64,000 nucleotides of DNA from Trematomus loennbergii. Lineage: Eukaryota; Chordata; Actinopteri; Perciformes; Nototheniidae. Shown here one piece after another: positions 1 to 56,795 of this stretch (the first letter of the stretch is position 1; every line of letters starts with the position of its first letter). The notes under the pieces are model-generated. The model was not told where the DNA came from and did no database searches. It saw only the letters and a list, made by a program, of their open reading frames with translations. The stretch spans positions 7,790,470 through 7,854,469 of the forward strand of contig JAAOOA010000028.1 in NCBI GenBank assembly GCA_012861695.1, read 5' to 3'. The position numbers and the translations under genes are program-made.

Positions 1-109
1 GCGTATCGCAATGTCGATGCTAAAACGATACATCACTCAGCCCTAGTCTTTATTATAGTTGACAGTCTCTGCATTGGAATGACAGTTATGCTGAGTTCGC
101 TCTGCTTAC

Positions 110-3100
110 TCTTGATGGTCCAATGATCATGCCTGTCCACCGTGTGAGGGACATATCTTCGTCATCCTCGAGGCCCCAGCTGACTGTGCCATCGCCTTCG
201 CCCTTCTGCCCCTCTTCAAGCTCTTCCAACAAGCGAAAATTGCGTGGAACTTTAACTCCTAGAAGAACAAGAACAGCATTTGTATGACACAGATTTAACA
301 GTATTATATGTTTTTTTCTGTTGACAATAAAAATAAAAGACAACTAACAATGAGTTGATTTTCTCTGTGTAGCCAAACCCTGTAATACTGTTGCATATTC
401 CTCGGTGCCATAGAGCTCCAGGGTCAAATTAAAAACACATCAGCGAGCCTCAGTGAACTTTTGCTTGGACCAAAACGAGCCCTTTGCAAATGGCTCGTTG
501 GAAAACTGACAGGCACATGTTCTATAGAGCAAAAGGGTATTTAAGAATCAATAAAGTAAATGGAGCTGAAACAATGTTCTCCGTGTCCACTCTATGTATT
601 TTTTTTTTGTTAAATCTTTTTGCGAGTTAAGACTGTTGGTAAGACAAAAACATTTAAAGACAACGTTTGAAAAATTGGAGAGTTTTGACTTTCCTCTAAA
701 AATAGAACTGCAACGTCATTATCCAAGTGTTTTGTCACTGTTGGTGCATTCATCTATCCATGAGCATCAGACACATTCATATTTTTAAGAATAGAATAAG
801 TTTGAGATGTGAAAGACAAGACTGGTTAGAAGAAATGACTCAACATTTAAAATGTTCTGATGAATATTTAATTAAAACATTTTTTAAATGCAGTCTTGAC
901 AGTTGTTTTGAAACAATGGAGCATATTAGGCCTATACTGCTAATTTGTAATGAATGATTCAAAACATGTAGTTACTTATTAACACCGTGCAAAACGAATT
1001 AGCAAAAGAGACAGGATACATTCTTTAGAAAATTATGTTGGCATGAAATAAACGGCCTGAGAGGCACTCACAGCTTTGTAAATGAGACACTACTTTCAGC
1101 TCATGTCTAGTGGAGTAGTCGAGGTTGAGGGGACAGCACTTAAGAAAATCTGCTGCTGTTCATAATCATGAGGACAAATTCACAAAAGGGGAAGTGAAAA
1201 GCTTTTTGAAAAAGCCCTCATGACTGAGGCAGAGGACACAGTGAAAAAATATTCAAATGTTCCCTTTCGTCATTTCACCTCCTCCAATCTCAGACAACAT
1301 TCATCAAAGTGAGCCGTCACAAGCCACGTTTTAAATCAATATTTCACATCTGGTGTGCAGCAGCCACATTGAAGGATTGACTCTTAAGTGGCTCTCACAT
1401 TTTCTTGAAAGGCATTTTCTCACACCAAGTCCATTCAAGATTTCATGTCTTTTCAATTATCTACATGTACTGTTACAGCTCATGTTAGCTCACCAGTTGA
1501 ACTGGTACCAGCGAATACGTCAGCTGTTAACAAGAAACTGCAGTACAAGAAAAAAGCTTAAGTTAGCACAGCTGATTATTTTATCATTAAAAAAAGGAGG
1601 TTTAAAACAATTACAAATGTCCTAAAGCCCAAAGAGCCAATGCCAAATCGCTTAGTATACAAATCCTAACCTTGTATTGGTTTTGTGTAACATGAAACAA
1701 AAGCAGTACATTTGGATAGCTGGCACCTTCAGATGTTCGGCATTTGTTCATATTTGCCATTTCATAATTTCTTGATTGTATTATCATATATTAAGTTTCA
1801 ACTTAAAAAAAATACAATAATATGTTTTGTAGTTAGGTTTAATATTACACTTACTGTGAGTTTGTTGCAGTATAAACTATTTCAAACCAAATTAGCTGCA
1901 CATTGAGGAAATAACTACCATATAGAATCGAGTTAAGGATCTAGTTTGTCTTAAAGTGGGCTTGAAGGCAGAGTTGGCCTCTTGGGTATATTTAGAGCTG
2001 TATAGTTTTATTTTCCTTCACCATTGTTGTTGTCAAAGCCATCCAAGCACTCTTGGTATTATTTATAGGAATAAAATGGTGTTGGTGCCTGGTACACAAA
2101 TCTGAAACATGCCAAATGAAGTGTATGGGGACAAAAGAACGCCAGTAATATTACAGAATAGGCACACTTTTGGTCAATACTATGTCAAGAATATTAGCCT
2201 GACTGACTATAATCAAAGGATATAGGTAAAATAAATGATTCAATTTATTTAAAATCAAATATCCTCCCTCTGTCATTGTTTCGTTGGCGTCTCTCTGCCA
2301 CTCCCTTATTTAAACTCATGTCAATGGGCTACTAGTGATTTAGACCTTGCTGGGTTAAAAATGAATCAGCCAACTACGTAGTTTCGATTATGAAGTTACT
2401 TCCCGTTTATCCAGTTTGCAATTATATCTTTGCGCCGTGTGACTAATACGATTTCTTTAAAAACTGCGTAGGACCTACAAAAACATCGTAAATAATCGTA
2501 TCAATATAATTGAGTTTTTCTGTAACTCACAAAATAGTTTATTTTGCAAGTTTTACAACCACGCTTTTTTGCGGAGCACTCCAGCATGGGCCCTGACTAC
2601 TTGCTGAAACAAAGCGTGCTAACAACAGCGTAGCATCTGGTTTATACACTCCCACACCTAACAAAGGCAAGCGTCTGCCTAACGTTAAATACACTGATAT
2701 ATTTCCTGCATCTATTCCTAGAGGTACAGAGAATAAACTGTTAAAATGTGACGTTAGCAAGCGAAGTGCTGATCAGTGATCAAAGAGAGACTGGTTTCTT
2801 TATTAACATGTCAATGACGCTGTTGCAATGTGAGGTGTGTCACTGAGAAGCCATCCAAAAACCCCGCACCATATTTGAGACTTGAATTAATGCAACTCAA
2901 TTGCTAAACTCCACACAACGGACATGTGTCTGGACAGCAATGAACAAGTGTATTCGGATCATAAACGTAGTTATCGGACACAACGAGACCGTCGCTCGTT
3001 GCCTCGCGGCCATGGAATATTCTAGTAGTTGCTAAGTTAGCTAAATATAGCTAGCACTGTCTGCAGTTGTTTACAATCCTGATATTTAGGCAGTCTACAG

Positions 3101-3455
3101 CACAATTAAACTTCAACAACACATAATACAATATATGAGGTCTTCTTTGCGAAACATTGGACCAATACGTGCATTAATGACGCTTATTTGCTACACCTTA
3201 AGCTATTTTAGCCAATTCACGGGGCAAGCTATTTGCTAACGCCATGGGATATATGGCCCCCGTGATATTCACTGCTTCGCGAAGAGCAGGTATTGACGAA
3301 AACGTTACAATTCTGCGCAACTTAAGTAAACATTTCTGTTATGAGCTAGTTGCCACGTTTGGTTCCGAAATGACCCTGCGTCCGCATTTTCTACCACACT
3401 TTAAGTCGCTGTATATGGTTAGTTTGAAGGCACACAAACCTGAGGAGGCCGCCAT
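110..3455 (-). CDS. ube2v2: Ubiquitin-conjugating enzyme E2 variant 2 (Mms2-like), 5' part only
   Basis: UEV proteins lack the catalytic cysteine of E2 enzymes and pair with UBC13 (UBE2N) to build K63-linked ubiquitin chains, for example on PCNA during post-replication repair. Two exons are visible: 3440-3455, encoding MAASS plus one base, and 110-258. Both junctions are GT-AG and joining them gives 55 codons in frame. The product matches the family N-terminus: [18 protein letters not shown], then [15 protein letters not shown], then RWTGMIIGP. The ATG is chosen because its short exon splices in phase exactly where UBE2V1/2 begin. The rest of the UBC fold lies beyond the left edge. UBE2V1 is almost identical over this stretch; UBE2V2 is preferred because human UBE2V2 is the neighbour of MCM4 in the same orientation. 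Confidence 0.93.
259..3439 (-). other. ube2v2 intron 1
   Basis: This 3.2-kb AT-rich intron lies between the first two coding exons. I see no second gene, RNA gene or clear transposon in it; the short open frames do not resemble any protein I know. Confidence 0.8.
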
Positions 3456-5316
3456 CTTCTTCAGCCGAGTCCAGAAGCAAACAGAACTATGACATCACCA
3501 CAGCCTTTAAATCTGGCAGACAGCAGGCGGGTGTGTGTTCACAGCAAACCGGTTCACACACATCTCACTTTCACAAGCAACCTGGACTAACTTTAAGACT
3601 TTTTGACCATTGTTTTCAGGTAAATGTGTCAGGTTTCTAGATACAAATATTTCACACATCCTGAGAACCAGAGATTTTAGGAACAAGGCATATTTTAGCT
3701 TTTCTTTTAGGATTTCAGTGATTTTTTTTATGCTGGGAATGCAATATTTAAAACTGGGGATCATAAGACCGTTTTATTTATGTTTCCAGTAGGCCTATGT
3801 GCCAAATACTAACCCTAACCCTGAGCCAGCACATCTCTAGAACTCGTAAACGATACAATTGGTATAACTTAAGTTACTTATACTAAGACCCTTTGTTATG
3901 CCAAATGATGTACCATAAACATATTGGGAACATAGCACTCAGAACATTGCATCCTAGAGCACACATGTAGAGTAGGGAACATGGATCCTTATTCATATTC
4001 CCATGCTTGCCATATCTCGTTGCAACCCAGTCTCACGGCATTTCGTGTTATAGTCACAACATTTAATCTATTGATTCGTGTTCACCATCACGATTTTCCC
4101 CTTTTTCCATACAGTTGTATGGCTGTATCAATCTCAAGAACATAGGCCGTGGATGAGCACCTCATTTATAACTCGGACTGTTACAGCTGTAGATTTGAAA
4201 AGATGTATTAAGGCTTTTAAAGTAAACCATATCTTCTCCCACTGTTCAGTGTCTTGCTTGAAAAAAAAACAAAACACTGGTTCACTAGTAGCCTACAAAC
4301 TTATGTTGCTGCAACGGGAAGATATGTGTTCTCAGCCAAGGGTCATAAGTTCCTCAACTCAATATCCTCTCAAAATGACACATTAGGGAGACCTTTCAAA
4401 AGGAAGTCGAAGCAATGGTTTTTCCCCAAGGTCAAATGTTCAGTGCGTTTTTCTGGGTCAATATGTTGAAACCACCCAGCTACAGATGAATTCTTCCTGA
4501 TGTTATTCTCCTAAACCCTCATATTTACGAGCAAGAACGTTACCATTAATAACTTCAAACTAATTTTAACCATAAAAACGTCATTTCAAAACATGTTCCC
4601 ATGTTCTTTTGCTATTAAACTTCGTTGCAAGCCCTTAACAATCTTTTACAATGTTTATATCAAGAACATAAGACCCTGGGAACATAAAATGAGCCCGTTG
4701 CAACCATCAAACATCACATTTTTGTGGAGAACCCAGTTCACATATTAAATAAATATATCGACTGAGTTATGAGGTAATGTGTTACAAGAGAAAAGATATC
4801 TAACATATCATAAGTGCAGATTCTTTTGATAACGACTTTTAAGATACTCAGGGAAACATAATGGGAACAACTTCAATCTTTTTTTAGTAAGCATTATTTT
4901 ATTTTCCTTCTATTAACAAGTAGTCAATGCAAGCTACAAAGACAATTCATCTTAGGAAATAAGTGACGACTTAATACTCATCATAACAATGTACAAGTTG
5001 AAACAAGAGCTTTTTTTACCATGAAACAAAAACAGAAAGAACATAACTTGAAAACAGGTAAAGTAATGAAATACAAGCAATTATAAGTATTAGCTCCATT
5101 CATTTATTTTTCTCTTTTTTTAACAAGACACTAAAGTCTGAATGAGTCATGTGGTTATTCTGGATCATATCTCTAAGTTGCCGGATATTTAAACATCTAA
5201 TACGCCCAGAAAACATATGGTGGTTCAATTATACAAAATACTTTTTACAGCACATGAAGAAGTTGACACAGGATAGCATTTAAAATGAAGGACTGTACAT
5301 AATTGCAGGGTGTGCC
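3456..5316. other. ube2v2 upstream region and mcm4 3' flank
   Basis: The ube2v2 5' leader and promoter should lie just above 3455, but no TATA box or named motif stands out. From about 3790 to 4760 the sequence has the look of a degenerate dispersed repeat (recurring 'gaacata' and 'gttgcaa' words) that I cannot classify. A minus-strand AATAAA at 5103-5108 is a good candidate poly(A) signal for mcm4, which would give a 3' UTR of about 200 bases. Confidence 0.5.
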
Positions 5317-12705
<7,389 letters not shown>

Positions 12706-12718
12706 TGTTGCTGTTTTA

Positions 12719-13800
12719 TCTGAGGATTACATTTAAAGTAAATTAAGTTTATCCTGAATAATGGCTGCCATAGTAATGAAGCTAAAACAAGAACTCTAGT
12801 AAGATTTTGATGTATTTCGAACACCTGCCAACTGACTTATGGAAGTCTGGTTGGTGTGTTCGATCAGGCTTGTTTTCTGTTAGAGGCAAGATGGGAGAAT
12901 AGCTTTACTTATACTTTAAAGTTTATTTTGTTTGGTGCTGCCACTAGAACACTGTATTTCAATAATTTAAATTGTATCTGCTCTCCATGCAGTTTTGTTG
13001 AGATTAGTCTGCTCAGTCTTGCAGAACCTTTAGATAAAAAAAGCGTTATTGTCCCTTTTGTTTTGCTCCACCTGGAAACAAACACTTGTTAAATATAGTC
13101 ATCAAAGTGAGACAAGGTCCAGATGAGTTCATTGTTAATGAGTGTGGAGGAGTCTTTAACATTGTTTGTCACCACTATGATTCAATGTTTATTAATACAT
13201 TTGAAATATAATTGACAGCTACAGTTTAATCTAAATGAAAGTATAATGAAAACAGTTATCTAGTATCACATCAAAAAAGGTAAAACACTGACTTCTTTAA
13301 GGTGTTCATGCATCAACTCCCAATTATTCAGAAAAGTAGCTAAAACTTACTTACATGTTCAATATACTTGAGCAAATATAACAGTTTCTTTTGTATTTGT
13401 GTCCTTATTAATACATCATTTAATTTAGCTTTTGCTACTTGAATTTAAGGTTTTGGGTCAGACAATAACTTTTCCACCATTTGACATGTGGCTCAGAGGA
13501 AACAATGAGCTGAAAAGTAATGCAGTTTTTAACATGATTTAACACTTCTAAGTGAGCTTGAAAGCTGATGCACATCCTCACAAACGTGTGTGATAACAGA
13601 AAATATGATTCGTTAAACACGATCAATAGATTAATAAGAAATAACAAGTAAATGGTGTTAAATCCTACCTCTTCTTGTGTGTACGTCCGATTGCTGCAGA
13701 ACTGGCGCGAAACTGCGAGTGACGTAATTTTCGCGGGGAACTTTGGACCAATAGCAAGCCAGGATCTTCGCTTCTTTCCGGCCGATTCCTCCACTGCAAA
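12719..13800 (-). promoter_or_regulatory. mcm4: mcm4 untranslated first exon and E2F-type promoter
   Basis: The ATG exon has an acceptor at 12720-12721, 14 bases above the start codon, so transcription begins in an upstream untranslated exon. A good donor (GAG|GTAGG) ends such an exon at 13669. Just above it are two E2F-like sites, TGGCGCGAAA (about 13703-13712) and TTTTCGCGGG (about 13728-13737), a CRE-like TGACGTAA (about 13720-13727) and a CCAAT box (13748-13752), with no TATA box. E2F control at G1/S is established for MCM genes. The transcription start is inferred, not seen. Confidence 0.7.
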
Positions 13801-16200
13801 GGGGTGTTCATTTTGAGATTAAAGGATCGCGGCTTTAATTTAAATACAATAAAGTGTCTCAATATATGAAATCAAAGTTTTAAATCTATTTAAGATAGAA
13901 GTATTAATCTATATTATATTAAAATGACGATATGCTTTTCCTGCACGTGGCCTTATTCTCATGGATACCCTTTGAGCTAATATGGTTTGGTCCAACAATA
14001 AAAAAAAATGTTTTGGCCTTTTCTTTATTGATACGGTTTACAAGAAAAAAACCACGTCACCTGAGAACAGGAAGTTTTTCTTCATTAATCAGATCAGGAA
14101 GTTAATACATATCTGTAAATATGAATAAAAAAGCAATAATACACTGTTTGAAGAGTTTAAGACTTGCATCATGAAAAGGAAAAAAATAATTAAAACTTAT
14201 ATATTTGGGATTGTCTAACTCATTATACAACGTTTTTATACAAAATATAAGGACTTTGTACTAGGAAAACCTTTTTAAAAAGACTGCTGTTTTCGTTTTA
14301 TTCACAATTCATTATTTTAGACGAAATGTTGAACAACTCAAAGAAGGGACATATGGTGCTGGAAATAGTCCTTTTCAAAACCATTTTAAATCAGTTGAGG
14401 TAAAAAGAGAAATATTTACTAAAAGTAAGAACATTTTAAAGAGTAAGTGGATAGATAATGCATTTGTTTTGAAAAATGAGCCGTCTGAGGAACATTTAAA
14501 TATATAGAATAATTACAGTCATTCATCATAATAATGCATTGTATTGCCTTTATTTGGTGATACAAATCAAATAAATATTACTCTTTCAAATCAGACTTAA
14601 TACGCTCGATGACCACCATGTGGCGTAGTTTCATTTCAAAAAGGGCTTTGACAGAGGAAAAGTACAGCCACTTCCTGACGGGGAAATCATAAGGAGTGTT
14701 TCCGAGAAGCGTTAGAACATGTGTCCCTTAAAGTGGTATCGAAATGCTCTGTAAACATGACTCAATAAAACCGAAAAAAACACTTGAATACTTGAATTAA
14801 CTGATGTCAAAGTATCTCAGTTTTATTACACATGATTAATACCTGTAAAATGCATCTGTCTGAAATAAATGATTATTGTAAAATCAAATTCCTTATTATA
14901 TTCACAAGTTAAGCAGTCTTTGGCAAAGATTGGATTGGTTCCCTTCAAAAATGCACATTATAAATAAAACACAAACTAAAGTGATATGAAGTTGTAGTAG
15001 ACAGTATTTAGAAAATAATAAGGTTAATGTAAACAGGTGGTGAATGTCCATGCATAATGGGAATTATAAATACCACACAAAGGTGTAAAAAGGTTGTTAA
15101 AGAGTCGATAAAGTATATAATAACATGTAATGATGTAAATAACTTTTGATGAAAGGGTAAATAGAGGCTTTCGTAATGTTAATGCCAATAAATATAGCTT
15201 ATAAAGGCACCTCATTGTCATACATTAGTCCAGTAAACAGACTTTTCTATGGCAACTCTAATCATATAAACACTTACTACATCTGTATTTTAAAAAACGA
15301 CAATATCTGTTCCTGTTTTCCTGATCTATCTGATTTGAAACCCTGTATAGTTAGTAAGATGGGACCAGATATGCCTGTATGTAACAACATGTTGATGTTC
15401 AAGTGCAATTATTGGTTAAGAATGTGATCCATGTTGACGTGTGTGTCCGGTTTCCCTCCGTACATTTGCTCTCTCTCTGTATGTAAATCGACTGCTGCAA
15501 ACCACACTAGTCAAATTCCCTGCACGTTTTAACTAGGGCTGCAAGTAATTAAAATGAAGTGGATTACAAAAAACTGAAAATAAATCTCAGAGCCCAAAGG
15601 GACATTTTGAAGTTGCTGGGTTTGTTTTGCAAAAAACATACCTGAAATGTATTTGAACATCTGTTAATTATCACTTGTATCTGATGCCCTATTGTGTCTT
15701 AGTCATTTAACCTCTTTTTAGTTATTTTGAGTCTTTTTGTAGTGGTTTTATGTGTCTTTTTGGTCATTGCATATCTTCCTGGTTGGTACGCTTCTCTACA
15801 AAATAAATGTTGTAGGTCAAGGCCAAAGGGGGCCCCTGAAACTTGGGTCCTGTGCTCAGTAGGCCCATTTATAAATCCACCCACATACAGAGCACTTATA
15901 TGTTAATGCATAAGTAATAATGATCCAGTAATATAAAAAATAAACCTGAACATATTCTGCACAATGAGTACTTTTACTATTGAAACTAAAAAGTACATTT
16001 AGCTAATAATACTTATCACTGTGTCATTTGCATTTTGAATCCAGACACTTTGCAGTGCTACTTTAACGTTAGTACAAACTTCTTGTTTGTGAGACATTTA
16101 TAGAGCTGGTTACAAATTAAACTAAGTCACAAACACCCAGAGTCTTCAGTATGTAAACAACTCTGAACCATTCATACAATCGTAGTAAAAAAAAAAGGGG
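13801..16200. other. Gene-free gap between mcm4 and cebpd
   Basis: AT-rich with many stops in all frames; no protein gene is visible. In human, PRKDC occupies the equivalent position, but no PI3K-like kinase sequence is visible here. The stretch 15530-15885 looks like a dispersed repeat (see separate entry). Confidence 0.7.
15530..15885. repeat. Degenerate dispersed repeat
   Basis: Starts near 'ctagggctgcaagtaatt', a word shared in reverse by the ends of two other repeats in this window (19550-19685, 25297-25382). It continues with loosely repeated 'gtctttttg' words at 15700-15765. Family not identified. Confidence 0.4.
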
Positions 16201-16345
16201 GTGGCACGAGCGGAACGCCCCTCTCTCGTCAAATGGGAGGTTAAAGCACACCACGTGACCCCCGTTTTGACTTGACTGGCTCGTGAGAGGGCGGCACGTG
16301 TGACGTCAGAGGGACAACAATACAAAACACTGCGCGAAAGTACAG
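16201..16345 (+). promoter_or_regulatory. cebpd: cebpd proximal promoter with CRE and E-boxes
   Basis: A perfect CRE, TGACGTCA, lies at 16301-16308, directly after an E-box CACGTG (16295-16300); a second CACGTG is at 16252-16257. cAMP/CREB control of CEBPD is established in mammals. The E-boxes would suit USF/Myc-type bHLH-ZIP factors (inference). No canonical TATA box is obvious; the start site is probably between 16310 and 16345. Confidence 0.65.
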
Positions 16346-16389
16346 ATGCCCCAGAGAAGTGTCAAGAGTTTTCAATGACAGGAGCCTGA
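16346..16389 (+). other. Two short overlapping upstream ORFs in the cebpd leader
   Basis: ATG at 16346 opens a 10-codon frame ending TGA at 16378. A second ATG at 16375 opens a 4-codon frame ending at 16389. No other ATG occurs before the main start at 16560. uORFs tune isoform choice in C/EBP-alpha and -beta; whether these do so here depends on where the mRNA starts. Confidence 0.5.
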
Positions 16390-16559
16390 CAGCCAACAAC
16401 AAGGGACAACACAACCAAAGAACATTTTATATTAATAACAAAGTAAAGAAAAAGGGCGTGTGCACAGAAAGTGAAGCTGCAGTGCTGTCTCGACTTTTTG
16501 TGCCTTTTTTTTACAAGTTTATATCGTTCCCAAAACACGTGGGCAATCTACCAGTGTTC

Positions 16560-17435
16560 ATGTGTGACATATACAGCCTGGACTCACACTGCGTGTCTCC
16601 ACGATGCAACATGAGTTGGGCAATGGAGCCTGCTAACTTCTACGAGAGCAACAAGCTGTGCGCCCCGCAGCAGGGGGTCTGCAAGCCGGGCAGCAGGAGC
16701 GAGTGTCCGGCCGAGGACGGCACCATGGTGGAGCTGAGCACCGCCGCGCCCGCCATGTACGATGACGAGAGCGCCATCGACTTCAGCCAGTATATCGAGT
16801 CTATGACAACCGCGCCAAACCTGGAGCTGTGCAACGACGAGCTCTTCCTGGACCTGTTCAACACTGTGAAGCAGGAGAAGGCGGATTTCTACAACATGCA
16901 GAGCCCCGCGATGCCCGGGGACATGCAGCAGCTGTCAACCCAGTACGCAGAGAGGAAGGCGGACAGCGGGATGGAGAGGGTGGCGTTCAGCGCGCCCATC
17001 AAGCAGGAGTCCGACTGGAGTGACAGCGAGATGTCTTCCTCCCCCCTACCGTCCCAGATCGAGAGCTGCGCACAGACCTCAGTCAGCCTCCTCTCCACCG
17101 GGCAGCCTACTCCCCCCACTACCCCGGAGCCTGCCTCTAACGTCAGCTCGGCCAAATCCTCCCCGAGGAAGATGGGCAGAGAGAAGGGGAAGAGGGTGGA
17201 CAGGAACAGCATGGAGTACCGACAGAGGCGAGAGAGGAATAACGTGGCTGTGAGGAAAAGCAGGGATAAAGCGAAGAGGCGCAACGTTGATATGCAGCAG
17301 AAGTTGCTTGAACTGGGCTCTGATAACGACAAGCTTCATAAAACTATCGAGGGGCTAACCAGAGAGCTCTCCGGGCTCAGAGATTTCTTCAAGCAGATGC
17401 CCAACCCCTCCTTTGCGAGTGCACAGAGACGGTGA
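16560..17435 (+). CDS. cebpd: CCAAT/enhancer-binding protein delta (bZIP transcription factor)
   Basis: Nuclear, acute-phase and stress-induced transcription factor that binds CCAAT/enhancer elements as a homo- or heterodimer. Intronless, 291 residues. N-terminal transactivation segment [20 protein letters not shown] at about 64-82, then [13 protein letters not shown] at 89-101. SUMO-type IKQE at 147-150 in the family's regulatory motif; Ser/Thr-Pro stretch [10 protein letters not shown] at 182-191. Basic region [20 protein letters not shown] at 219-238. Leucine zipper with leucines at 252, 259, 266 and 273. The frame is open 67 codons further upstream but contains no ATG, so 16560 is taken as the start. 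Assigned to delta rather than beta from its N-terminal motifs and from its location between spidr and mcm4, as in human. Confidence 0.95.
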   Translation: MCDIYSLDSHCVSPRCNMSWAMEPANFYESNKLCAPQQGVCKPGSRSECPAEDGTMVELSTAAPAMYDDESAIDFSQYIESMTTAPNLELCNDELFLDLFNTVKQEKADFYNMQSPAMPGDMQQLSTQYAERKADSGMERVAFSAPIKQESDWSDSEMSSSPLPSQIESCAQTSVSLLSTGQPTPPTTPEPASNVSSAKSSPRKMGREKGKRVDRNSMEYRQRRERNNVAVRKSRDKAKRRNVDMQQKLLELGSDNDKLHKTIEGLTRELSGLRDFFKQMPNPSFASAQRR

Positions 17436-17735
17436 CATATCAATGATCCTATGAACTGAGCATATAGGAGACATACCTCAACAGACATTTCGTTTTTACC
17501 ATCTGTACCAGATGTATTTTAAGCTTACCATAATGGCACTGGAAAATATATGATGTTGCTGCCATATTTTTGTGGGATTTTCCTCTGTATTAAATTATTT
17601 TACCACTGCATTTACATGATGTTATACCTGATATGGTACATGTTTTATAATTCCAAACTTTGTATAAGAGCCAGAGCATGATCTTTTATATAGTTTGTAT
17701 GAAACCTTGAACACATTTTTGTTTATGGAATCTAT

Positions 17736-17741
17736 AATAAA
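17736..17741 (+). terminator. cebpd: cebpd poly(A) signal
   Basis: Canonical AATAAA 301 bases after the cebpd stop codon, in an AT-rich 3' UTR typical of an unstable immediate-early mRNA. Confidence 0.75.
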
Positions 17742-17885
17742 ATTGCTGAAAAGGTGCAGAAATATCCTGGTCTGTGAATTGTCTTTGCATGTTATATTAT
17801 TTATTGACGTAGGAGCAGCTGGAGTGTAGAAGAAGTGAGAATGTGCAACAGGAAATAGAAAGTCAACTCAGCAAAAATACATTCT

Positions 17886-17891
17886 TTTATT
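17886..17891 (-). terminator. spidr: spidr poly(A) signal
   Basis: Minus-strand AATAAA 348 bases beyond the spidr stop codon. cebpd and spidr are therefore convergent, with their putative 3' ends only about 150 bases apart. A second AATAAA on the minus strand lies near 17800. Confidence 0.55.
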
Positions 17892-18238
17892 GACGCAGTT
17901 TCAGAAATCTTAAATACAGAGGTAGAAAAAAAGTTTTGCTTGACAACTTCAAAAAAGTCTTTACAGCCAATATAGTTGATGAAGCACGTGGGCTTCTCTG
18001 ACAGACTGCATGCCACTGGTCCACCCTTGGGCTGTCAACTTCTGGTCCACAGTCTCACATATCATTAACACAAACAAGACCTTGTCTATGCAGCCGGTTC
18101 ACTTCAGCTCAGCCCCGAGCTGTCAGGGAGGCCTTCAGAGAGAGGGGGGGGGGGGCGGGGACCGAGGCCTAGTGAGCAGATCCTTGGAGCCTGCTGAGGC
18201 AGGAGGATTGATAACATTAGCTACTTGCCCTGACAGCT

Positions 18239-56795
<38,557 letters not shown>

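Noticed and set aside
3809..3822. Telomere-like CTAACCCTAACCCT
   Set aside because: Only two units; too short to mean an interstitial telomere.
16359..16559. A 67-residue N-terminal extension of C/EBP-delta
   Set aside because: The extension begins at GTG, not ATG, and the segment does not resemble family N-termini; [10 protein letters not shown] at 16560 does.
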